Below, piece after piece: positions 1-7,216 of a DNA stretch of 43,355 bases. The stretch's first letter is position 1, and the number at the start of each line of letters is the position of its first letter. The notes below the pieces were generated by a model, which saw nothing but the letters and a program-made list of their open reading frames with translations, was not told the origin of the DNA and ran no database searches. This DNA is from Planctomycetota bacterium (GTDB lineage Bacteria; Planctomycetota; Phycisphaerae; Sedimentisphaerales; Anaerobacaceae). The stretch covers positions 2,210,782 to 2,254,136 of the forward strand of contig CP070728.1 in assembly GCA_020351025.1 (NCBI GenBank), in the 5' to 3' direction. A program made the position numbers and the translations under genes.

Positions 1-305
1 CCGGTGTCCATTTCACCTACGGCTTGCGGGTCAATCGGTGAATCAGTACCGGGAAGGTCTTCTATGCTCCAGTCGTGAGGCAGGTTCAATAAACGCCAGC
101 AAGAATCGTCAAACTGTGCCTTTTCGCCACTTTCAACATCACCTCTATGAAAACGCCAATCGGCATCGAACAGTATCTGTAAACGCGGCTCTTCCGTTCC
201 GGCCTTTTCTAAAACGTCCGCTCTCCTCGCCTGCGATGTGCCAGGCCCGAGTAAAAGCACCGGTAAAATCAACAATAAGAAACGATATGCTTTTTGGGGA
301 TTCAT
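1..305 (-). CDS. N-terminal end of a secreted GH2 (beta-galactosidase-type) glycosidase, partial
   Basis: Reading the minus strand from the ATG at 305-303 gives an open frame to the window edge (about 101 codons), so this is the 5' end of a gene that continues outside. It begins MNPQKAYRFLLLILPVLLLG, a clear signal peptide (basic n-region, Leu-rich core). It continues with FDADWRFHRGD, a Trp about 20 residues later, LPHDWSIED and PIDPQAVGEMDTG. The order DWRFHRGD ... LPHDWSIE is the usual start of the GH2 sugar-binding (jelly-roll) domain of bacterial beta-galactosidases. A Shine-Dalgarno GGAGAG lies 6 bases before the ATG. The catalytic domain is not in the window, so substrate is unknown; the export signal suggests breakdown of extracellular galactosides or related glycans. 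Confidence 0.8.
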   Translation of the reverse strand, partial: MNPQKAYRFLLLILPVLLLGPGTSQARRADVLEKAGTEEPRLQILFDADWRFHRGDVESGEKAQFDDSCWRLLNLPHDWSIEDLPGTDSPIDPQAVGEMDT

Positions 306-735
306 AAAAACTCTCCTAATACCCAGACTTGCTTTCTCACCACATTAATTGAATGAAATTCTTTTTTATCGATATAAGTTCTTTATGAAAAACAACTTGA
401 CCAAGGCAAAAGTGGCGATATTCAGCATAAACAAGAGACCTTCCTATTTCAAGAATTAACCAAAGAATTAAAGGTGTCCGGTATTTTTTTATTTAACGAC
501 GACTCTCTCGAATTCGGCCGCATCAAATAAGTTTACCCGCCATCTGTGTGGCTTAGCCGACCCAAAGCATTCTGGCGAGGCACCCAAAGCCTCCGCGGCC
601 AGCGGAGCCTAATCACTCGCTAATACCTAAACCAGAATACCCGCCTGCCCCCAAGGGGCTTATCTCACTGGAACCACCCCAAAACCCAAACCATCAAGGC
701 CCAACACTCTCTCCCCATATCTTATTAAAAGTTCG

Positions 736-763
736 TAGTCCTTTCGACTAATCAAAAGGACTA
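736..763. repeat. Perfect 9-bp inverted repeat
   Basis: TAGTCCTTT and AAAGGACTA are separated by 10 bases and would form a hairpin on either strand. No T-run follows on either side, so it is not a convincing terminator. It lies inside the repeat-rich gene-free region. Confidence 0.5.
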
Positions 764-1139
764 GACCATTGCAAACTCTCCGTGCAATCCGTGCAATCAG
801 TGATTTCAATCATTTGCGCATATAGTTGAAACCAAAAATCCAAATCTTCCAAAATTTTTTAATCCCTTTTACCAAAGTAACTAACCGCCTGTCCTGTGCG
901 AACCAAAAGAGCATTTTTCGCACCAGTTGCGCAACATCGCCCCTAATTGAGGGGCAGACTCCGCTGCTGGTTTTACGTCTTCCTCCAAAATCCCGACATT
1001 GAGTTACTATATGCCAGATGAGCCACAAGCGACCGGCGAATAGGGACTAACTTGTGCCCTCCGTGGCTAATTCATCTTTGTGTTTTTTGTACCTTTTCGC
1101 TGCCAATTTTAATCATCCGCGTAATCCGCGATTAATATC

Positions 1140-1268
1140 CAAGACACCTGCAAAATTTGGCACTTTTTCGACATCCTTTGGCACCGTTTTGTATAACTTT
1201 TGCTCTATTTTGGCGAAGTTTTGCAACGTCTGGCAACATTTGGTTACTTTTGGCAACTTTTCGGCTTC
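1140..1268. repeat. Degenerate TTTGGCA / TTTTGGCAACTTTT repeats
   Basis: About five imperfect copies of a TTTTGGCAACTTTT-like unit follow one another (TTTGGCAcTTTT, TTTGGCAccgTTTT, TTTTGGCgaagTTTT, TGGCAAcaTTTGG, TTTTGGCAACTTTT). The pattern explains the open frame through it, so no gene is called. Confidence 0.5.
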
Positions 1269-1411
1269 ACGCCACTAAAAACTAGCGCTTTTGACCGATT
1301 TTATTCTTGCCCATACCGCCCATTTTAGCAGTTTCAACTAATCTTTTTATAAGACTGATAATATTCAACCTTTCACAACTAATAATTGGCATTTCTAATA
1401 TTTTTTTATCC

Positions 1412-1441
1412 TTGACTTTACCAAAGTCCGATAGTTAAATT
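1412..1441 (+). promoter_or_regulatory. Putative sigma-70 type promoter for the HTH-receiver gene
   Basis: TTGACT (1412-1417) is followed after 17-18 bases by TTAAAT/TAAATT (1435-1441), about 60 bases before the ATG at 1501. It would drive the regulator and probably the kinase behind it. Confidence 0.4.
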
Positions 1442-1500
1442 AGGCCAAAAAGGCAATTTGGGAAGAAATATACTGAGCGGATTACGTTAACTAAGTTGGG

Positions 1501-2076
1501 ATGGGTAAAATGAAGGAGCTATTCACTACCGGAGAAGCCGCCGATATCTGCCGCGTAAGCCAGCAAACTATCATCAGATGCTTTGATTCTGGCCGACTCG
1601 AGGGTTTTCGCGTTCCAGGCTCAAGATTCCGTAGGATTCCTCGCCTGAACCTCATAAAATTTATGAGGGAAAACAACATACCTCTGGATAACATCGAGTC
1701 CGGCAAAAAGAAAATCCTTATCGTCGATGACGACGCCGAAATCGTTGAGCTTATGGCTGACGTTCTCATTAGGGATGGCAGATTCGAAATAAAAACTGCA
1801 TCGAGCGGCTATGAGGCGGGAATATCAACCCAGCAGTTCCGACCAGACCTGATACTGCTTGATTACATGCTGCCCGATATCAACGGCAATGTTGTATGCC
1901 AGACGATAAGAAAAAACCCCGAATTCGAAAACACGAAAATTATTATCGTAAGCGGCGTTGTTAAACAGGATGAAATTGACCAGTTGTTAAAATCCGGCGC
2001 CGAAGATTTTATAAAAAAACCGTTCAACATCATTGACCTTACTAACAAAATTACCGCTGTTTTAGAAACGAAATAG
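1501..2076 (+). CDS. Response regulator with N-terminal excisionase/MerR-like HTH and C-terminal receiver domain
   Basis: Residues 6-60 (TTGEAADICRVSQQTI...GFRVPGSRFRRI) match the winged helix-turn-helix of the excisionase/BldC type that begins with TTxEAA. Residues 70-190 form a CheY-like receiver with acidic pocket D76-D78, phospho-acceptor D121 in LILLDYMLPD, switch residue S151 and K173 in FIKKPF. Most response regulators carry the output domain after the receiver; here DNA binding comes first. The gene is followed after 112 bases by an HDOD-histidine kinase on the same strand, a likely partner. A second ATG at 1510 is an alternative start. It ends with TAG. Target promoters are unknown. 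Confidence 0.88.
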   Translation: MGKMKELFTTGEAADICRVSQQTIIRCFDSGRLEGFRVPGSRFRRIPRLNLIKFMRENNIPLDNIESGKKKILIVDDDAEIVELMADVLIRDGRFEIKTASSGYEAGISTQQFRPDLILLDYMLPDINGNVVCQTIRKNPEFENTKIIIVSGVVKQDEIDQLLKSGAEDFIKKPFNIIDLTNKITAVLETK

Positions 2077-2188
2077 ACAGTAATATTCGACTGAAAGTAA
2101 AAAGTTTCAGGTCGGCAGGCGTACATCCACAAACCGCGAACCGATAACCGCGACCCAAATACTAACAACTAAATACAAGGACACCTAA

Positions 2189-4414
2189 ATGCCCGAAGAA
2201 CCCACTGATGCAACGGTTGCCCCTCAGGTAGAACTGGTGATTCGTCGGCTCGATTCACTTTCAATCCTGCCATGCGTTGCGGCACAGTTTCTTTCTCTAC
2301 TTCTCGAAGCTCAACCTTCAATGGCAGATTTAGCTGACATAATCGAATCAGAGCCAGCGCTTAGCGCCAAGATATTCTCGCTCATGCACGAGCAGGGTTT
2401 AAGCCTTGCTGACGAAAAGCCCTCAATTCGCCAGGCACTTGACAAGCTGCCGTTACACCTCATTCGCGGCACCGTTTTATCTGTCAAAGCTTACCCAGCC
2501 TTCGGTCAAGACAGTATCAGAGCCTCATTTAGAACACAACTCACAACACACTGCCTTGCGGTCGCCTGCTGCGCTAAAGATATCGCCGAAGTCACATCAG
2601 TTAACATAGATTCGGAGCTGGCATACTCAGCCGGTCTGCTGCACGATATCGGTAAACTTGCACTTGATGAGGCAATGCCGAGAAGCTTTAGCGGTATCAT
2701 TGAACAGGCCAAATCGCAACTCGCCTGCAGCTGCAGCATTGAGCAAAAACATCTCGGCCTGGACCATACAATCCTTGGCAAGCGTTTAGCAGCCAAATGG
2801 CATCTGCCAAACAAAATTGCCCTTGGCATCTGGCTCCATCACAGCGACACTAAGGCAATTTCCCAAAGTATACCCGAAGCAAGAATTGCCCAAATCGTGC
2901 AATTAGCCGATTTAACAGCCCGTCAATGTAACATCGGCCAATCAGGCAGCTACGATACAGCGGACGCTTCAGGCGCGATATCACAGGCCCTTGCAATTAC
3001 AGCCGTACAATTAGAACAAATTCGCCGGATTCTTCCCGACCAAGTTTCAGAAAAATGCAGAGTTTTGGGCATGGATTTACCAAGGCCCGAGTCAACCTAT
3101 TGTGACATTGTTCAGACAACCGCAGCACAATTAGCAAAAAAGCATATGGAATTGTCGGCAGAAAATCGACAGATGCAAACTGCTTTGAGCCATTCCGACT
3201 TTGCAACAGATTTCCTGCTCAGTATCAACCCAAACAGCGAGCCAATAGATATGGCAGAAAACCTTGCATTGCGCTGGCAGAAATTTTACCAAACAGGTGT
3301 TGTTTGTCTGTATTTAACCCAACCAGCCGGCTCACAGTTTCTCCAAGCCGTTGTCGTAGACGACCAATCGCAAGCAAAAACAATTATATTAAATGCCCCC
3401 GCCGAAACACCGGCGGTACCCGAGGTGATTGCAAGTAACTTCGCGATTGTTAAAGCAGCCGATTACATTAACTGGCTGTTTGAACAATTAGCGGTTGACT
3501 TCGACTTAGAGCAGACGAAGTTGGTGCCGTTGCTTTCCAGCAGCAAAGCAATCGGTGCAATTGCTTTCGAACTTCGTCATCCGGTAGAAACAGAACATCT
3601 TGAAGAAAACCTCAAGGCAGCAACTTTCATAGCTTCCGCTATTTTGGATATGTCTTTTGCCCGCGTCGGCCAGCAGCGATTTGCCGAGCAGTTAGCACAG
3701 CTACTTGCCACACTCAAGAACTCTCATCTTCAGCTTGGCTCGGCGTCCTTGCTCGGCGCTCTGGCTGAGATGGCCGGCGGTGCAGCACATGAATTAAATA
3801 ATCCACTTTCAGTGATATCCGGCAGAGCACAGATATTGGCCGAGAATGAGAGCGACCCAGAGAAAAAACGAATGTTAGAGCAAATTCGGCAAAATGCCAG
3901 CGAGATATCTACGATAGTCGATGACCTGATGACTTTTGCCAAACCACCGCAGCCAAGACCTACCAAGACAAACGTCAGACAAATACTTGACGAAGCCATG
4001 CAACTGACCGCCCAAAAACAAAAGGCTGAACAACTCGATATTAAAATTGAGGTCGCCGATGGCGTTGAAGATGTTCTGGTGGATTCAGCCCAGGTTGTAT
4101 CAGCAATTGCCAACATTCTCTGCAATTGCCTTGAATCCTACAGCGACGAGATGGGCCCTATAAAAGTTACGACTGCTCTGGAGAATAGCGGTGAGTTTGT
4201 GAAACTGCAAATCATCGACACTGGGTGTGGAATGGACGTTGAAACTGTCCGCAAAGCAAGCCAGCCGTTCTTTTCCGCGAAACCGGCAGGGAGAAAACGT
4301 GGGATGGGACTGGCCCACGCACATCGAATCATCCAATTAAACAAAGGCACGCTGAACATAGCCAGCCAGCCTGGCAGTGGAACTACCGTGACAATCTGCC
4401 TGCCATGCAAGTAA
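2189..4414 (+). CDS. HDOD domain-containing histidine kinase (NtrB-like ATPase core)
   Basis: Residues 15-290 look like an HDOD domain (LPCVAAQFLSLL ... LLHDIGKLALDEA, with H152 D153). Residues 330-495 resemble a degenerate GAF-like sensor region. Residues 520-741 are a histidine-kinase core: H-box AAHELNNPL with H534, N-box with N646, G1 box IIDTGCGMD with D677, and GMGLA at 705-709. There is no signal peptide or membrane segment, so it should be cytoplasmic. A good Shine-Dalgarno AAGGA lies 7 bases before the ATG. Its ligand is not evident. HDOD modules are known in signalling proteins; fusion to a complete kinase next to a reversed-order regulator suggests a dedicated two-component pair (inference). 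Confidence 0.87.
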   Translation: MPEEPTDATVAPQVELVIRRLDSLSILPCVAAQFLSLLLEAQPSMADLADIIESEPALSAKIFSLMHEQGLSLADEKPSIRQALDKLPLHLIRGTVLSVKAYPAFGQDSIRASFRTQLTTHCLAVACCAKDIAEVTSVNIDSELAYSAGLLHDIGKLALDEAMPRSFSGIIEQAKSQLACSCSIEQKHLGLDHTILGKRLAAKWHLPNKIALGIWLHHSDTKAISQSIPEARIAQIVQLADLTARQCNIGQSGSYDTADASGAISQALAITAVQLEQIRRILPDQVSEKCRVLGMDLPRPESTYCDIVQTTAAQLAKKHMELSAENRQMQTALSHSDFATDFLLSINPNSEPIDMAENLALRWQKFYQTGVVCLYLTQPAGSQFLQAVVVDDQSQAKTIILNAPAETPAVPEVIASNFAIVKAADYINWLFEQLAVDFDLEQTKLVPLLSSSKAIGAIAFELRHPVETEHLEENLKAATFIASAILDMSFARVGQQRFAEQLAQLLATLKNSHLQLGSASLLGALAEMAGGAAHELNNPLSVISGRAQILAENESDPEKKRMLEQIRQNASEISTIVDDLMTFAKPPQPRPTKTNVRQILDEAMQLTAQKQKAEQLDIKIEVADGVEDVLVDSAQVVSAIANILCNCLESYSDEMGPIKVTTALENSGEFVKLQIIDTGCGMDVETVRKASQPFFSAKPAGRKRGMGLAHAHRIIQLNKGTLNIASQPGSGTTVTICLPCK

Positions 4415-4497
4415 ATCATTGCTTTCTCTGAACGTTAATTTAGTTGCTTATATTTGGGCAGGAAGTTGTTATCTAATTGACTGATGTTGAGCTTAAT

Positions 4498-5571
4498 TTA
4501 CTCCATCTCCTTAGCCAAATCAGCTATGGCCTTAAGTTCCTTAGCGCTGAATGGTCCATTTGACTCTTTCGATTCTCCTGCCTGGCCACCGCTGTGACGT
4601 GGCGCCCCCTGAGTTTGTTTGCTTTTAGTGATTCGACGAAGGTGCCCCTCAGCCTGTTGGCGCTGAGATATTTCCTGCTTGAGTTGGTCATCTGCAGCTT
4701 TTAATTCTTTAGTTTGTTCCCCAACACGCTGCTCAAAGTCATTGCGGTATTTCTGCAATTCATTTTCCACTCGCTCGCGTTCAGCTGTCTGGTACTGAAG
4801 CTGCTCGTTCAGTACAGTTAATTCGACAGCTTGCTTCTTGAGGTGTTTTTCTATCTGCTCGCGTTGTTCGGTTTCCTGTTGAAGGTTTTCACTAAGGTTC
4901 TTTAGCTCTGCCCTTTGCTCTGCGAGGCACTGCTCAAGTTGCTCGCGGGACTTTTTCAGTTCACTTTCGGCTTGCCTGAATTCGTTGAGCTGGTGCTGAA
5001 GCTCTCCATTAGCCGCATTTAATTCGGCAACCTGCTGTTTAAGGCACTGCTCTGCCTCCCCGTGCCGGTTAGCTTCGCGTTGGAGTTGTTCAACCTGCTG
5101 CTTTAAGGTTTCGTTCTGTTCAGCGGTTTCTTTAAGTTTATTTTCGATTTGCTTGTATTCTGTGATATCTATAACAAAAACCATAAGCCCGTTAATATTG
5201 TTTTTCTCATCGGTTAACGGAATCATTTTGATTTTGGCGTGGAATTCTGTTCCATCCTTTCGCAGGTTTTTCACGGTACCGCTGGACAAGCCGCCACGTT
5301 TTGCCTGCTCACTCAAAAGAATGACTTTGCTTTTCATCTGGTCTGCATCGTAAAACATGCTTATCTGTTTACCAAGCAGGTCATTGCAGGTTTCGTAGCC
5401 ATGCATCTTGGCCCAGGTTGTATTGACAAAATGAAGTGTCCCTTTGAGGTCGACGACAACAATCCCCTCGCACGCCTGTTCAGCAATCCTGCCCAGATGG
5501 CGTAGCATCTGGGCGAGTTGCTCACGCTCAGCAATTGCAGTTTTCCACTCACTTAACCTTCGTAAGACCAT
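4498..5571 (-). CDS. PAS-domain protein with long coiled coil and no recognisable output domain
   Basis: Residues 26-140 form a PAS/PAC module (EGIVVVDLKGTLHFVNTTW ... MVFVIDITEYK). Residues 140-312 are a continuous Glu/Gln/Lys-rich coiled coil built of roughly 35-residue imperfect repeats (AEQCLKQQVAELN, AESELKKSREQLE, EKHLKKQAVEL, ENELQKYRNDFE, AEGHLRR). A basic low-complexity linker (317-340) leads to a short C-terminal helix SAKELKAIADLAKEME. No kinase, GGDEF, EAL or methyl-accepting motif is present, so the protein may act as a scaffold or as a sensor working through a partner. No strong ribosome site precedes the ATG at 5571, so the start is uncertain. It lies 105 bases downstream of a membrane-protein gene on the same strand. 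Confidence 0.8.
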   Translation of the reverse strand: MVLRRLSEWKTAIAEREQLAQMLRHLGRIAEQACEGIVVVDLKGTLHFVNTTWAKMHGYETCNDLLGKQISMFYDADQMKSKVILLSEQAKRGGLSSGTVKNLRKDGTEFHAKIKMIPLTDEKNNINGLMVFVIDITEYKQIENKLKETAEQNETLKQQVEQLQREANRHGEAEQCLKQQVAELNAANGELQHQLNEFRQAESELKKSREQLEQCLAEQRAELKNLSENLQQETEQREQIEKHLKKQAVELTVLNEQLQYQTAERERVENELQKYRNDFEQRVGEQTKELKAADDQLKQEISQRQQAEGHLRRITKSKQTQGAPRHSGGQAGESKESNGPFSAKELKAIADLAKEME

Positions 5572-5676
5572 GAATACACCACGCTTAAAAGTCTAAACCG
5601 AATATTTCCTGCCAATTGCTCAGAAATTTTGCTGTCAGTATTTATACTCAGCAAACTCTCAGCAAACATTCGGATA

Positions 5677-6084
5677 TTAATGCACCCGCTTTGTGAAAAT
5701 TTTCCCGCCTTTCCCCAATTCAACTTTGGTTCTATGTATTCTGACAACTCTATATCCGTTCACTGTGTCTCCTTCATGGGCAACTTTGCCATAAATTATA
5801 GCGCAGGGGTTTTCCGCATTGTACATTATCCCGGTTACCATTGACCTGTTCACTGTTAAATAGTCCCAAACCCAGTTGCTTTTCCAGCCGGTCCAAAGCT
5901 GATAGACGAAAGCGAATACAATTACGTTAGATAACAACAAAAGCCAAAAATGCAGTTTACGTTTAGATGATGATATACTTTTCTTTTGGTTTACAACTTC
6001 ACTTTTTGGCTGGACAATCTCCCTTTTTTGCTGCGCAGCCCCTTCTTTCACCAAATCGGCGCTTGTCACCATGTATCTCAACAC
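5677..6084 (-). CDS. Small membrane-anchored protein with GspC/PilP-like periplasmic domain
   Basis: The N-terminal 42 residues are polar and basic, residues about 45-62 (FWLLLLSNVIVFAFVYQL) form one transmembrane helix, and residues 84-135 carry AIIYGKVAHEGDTVNGYRV ... KVELGKGGKIFTKRVH. The pattern 'xAIINGKxxxEGDxVxGxxVxxIxxxxVxL' is typical of the small beta domain in type II secretion GspC and type IV pilus PilP proteins; here it stands alone. The frame opens with GTG at 6084, preceded at 10 bases by GGAG; an ATG at 6072 is an alternative. No other secretion gene is adjacent. The function is a guess: inner-membrane assembly or scaffolding. Confidence 0.65.
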   Translation of the reverse strand: MLRYMVTSADLVKEGAAQQKREIVQPKSEVVNQKKSISSSKRKLHFWLLLLSNVIVFAFVYQLWTGWKSNWVWDYLTVNRSMVTGIMYNAENPCAIIYGKVAHEGDTVNGYRVVRIHRTKVELGKGGKIFTKRVH

Positions 6085-6520
6085 GGTATTCTTACTCCAC
6101 GGTTATCAATATACAGACCTAATATATTTCGACAGATTTAAAAAGGCACTTTATACCGCAACTTCAACGATTTATAACAAGTGGGTACAAAAAGCCACCC
6201 ACAAAATAACCGGAAACGGCAGGGAGATGATATAAATTAAGAAATGGCCTATTTCCCTTTAAACCGGCGTTTTTGAATGTAAACAGATATGCAAAAAACC
6301 TGCAAATATTAGTCCGAAAATCCAGGCAAATTATGGTATCCATCCTCCCGCAGGATATATTCTCAAACCAACCTCAATCTATACAAAACTGATAACCGGT
6401 TATTTATAGGGCTATCTAGAGGCGAACCTTGTAAATATTTCTTTGCTCTTAAGGAAGCCTTTTAACAGGTCGAACTTAAAATCGAGGAGACATTAAAGTT
6501 AATTTTAAAAAAAGTGTCTG
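6085..6520. other. Divergent intergenic region with palindromes
   Basis: It separates the divergent membrane-protein (minus) and GAF-protein (plus) genes. It holds a perfect inverted repeat GTGGGT/ACCCAC (6181-6186/6197-6202) and a perfect 12-base palindrome ATAACCGGTTAT (6392-6403) about 120 bases before the GAF gene, which could be a regulator site. I see no gene and no strong promoter. Confidence 0.4.
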
Positions 6521-7150
6521 ATGGACTACAAACAACGACATAGAAGATTGCGTCAGCTCATTAGCAAACTCAATAAAGAGCGCAAAAAGCAGGCCCAAAA
6601 AATAGATATACTCTGCAACGACTTCGTTACTGCCCAAAGAAACTTTATCAAAAAACTAAATGCCCTCAGTTTCACAGCGAATTTTTATGAGTCAATTGTC
6701 GGAATGGCCGACTTAAATAACCTTATTTTCATCGCCAGTAAACTCATTAAAGACGAAATTTCCGATGCAAATGTCGCTTTTTTTCTGCGCCAAGAAGATA
6801 ACCACGAATTACACATGTTCGATAGCGACCAGCCAATCACTCTGGAGAAGCAACATTTGGAGAACTGCTTCACTGGCGAACTTGTGGACAACATCTGCAA
6901 GTCAAATAAGATATGTACACTCGACGATATGTTTGCAATGGGGCTACAAGGTAATTTAGTCAAGCTAAATAAAATTTCAGCAGTTACCATACCGCTGGGC
7001 AGGCCCGGGCAGTCATTAGGTTTTATATTGATTTACCGCTCCTCGGAAAAGATACTAACTCCTGATGAGCTAAACAACATAGCAGCTATAACCTCCGGGC
7101 TGTCGCGCGCTATTGCCTCCTGCCAAGTACTCTCTCATTTGGTAGACTGA
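6521..7150 (+). CDS. GAF domain protein with N-terminal coiled coil
   Basis: Residues 1-55 are strongly basic and helical (MDYKQRHRRLRQLISKLNKE, then many K/Q), probably a coiled coil. Residues 57-205 fit a GAF fold: IVGMADLNNLIFIASKLI, a Phe-rich strand, AVTIPLGRPGQSLGFILIYR and a terminal helix. No output domain is present, so it is either a ligand-binding subunit or a partner of another signalling protein. An in-frame stop at 6506 fixes the start near 6521. The Shine-Dalgarno is weak: GAGGAGA lies too far upstream (6484-6490). It converges on the beta-helix gene with 66 bases between stops. Confidence 0.72.
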   Translation: MDYKQRHRRLRQLISKLNKERKKQAQKIDILCNDFVTAQRNFIKKLNALSFTANFYESIVGMADLNNLIFIASKLIKDEISDANVAFFLRQEDNHELHMFDSDQPITLEKQHLENCFTGELVDNICKSNKICTLDDMFAMGLQGNLVKLNKISAVTIPLGRPGQSLGFILIYRSSEKILTPDELNNIAAITSGLSRAIASCQVLSHLVD

Positions 7151-7216
7151 GAATCCTGCTGCTTAACGAACGAAAAAGGAATTAACCCGTAATCCCCATA
7201 AGCTTTTACTTGCCCC

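Larger units (their letters stand above)
306..1500. other. Gene-free region with degenerate dispersed repeats and hairpins
   Basis: No convincing gene in nearly 1.2 kb; the short open frames here have no protein-like composition. The DNA holds pieces of repeat families seen between genes of many environmental bacteria: tandem CCGTGCAATC-type units at 779-798, a CCTCCGTGGCTAATTCATC unit at 1058-1076, CATCCGCGTAATCCGCG near 1117-1133, and TTTGGCA/TTTTGGCAACTTTT units at 1155-1265. Perfect inverted repeats are TAGTCCTTT/AAAGGACTA (736-744/755-763) and CTCCGC/GCGGAG (591-596/602-607). The left end carries the promoter region of the minus-strand GH2 gene, the right end that of the response-regulator gene. 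Confidence 0.6.

Noticed and set aside
38-307. Plus-strand open frame of 89 codons
   Set aside because: It is the shadow of the GH2 5' end on the minus strand, which has a signal peptide and ribosome site.
509-520. GAATTCGGCCGC, reminiscent of a cloning adaptor (EcoRI plus NotI-like)
   Set aside because: It lacks the full NotI site and continues into natural-looking sequence; most likely chance.
810-1278. Open frames of 72 and 74 codons in the gene-free region
   Set aside because: Composition follows the repeats; no ribosome site and no protein-like pattern.
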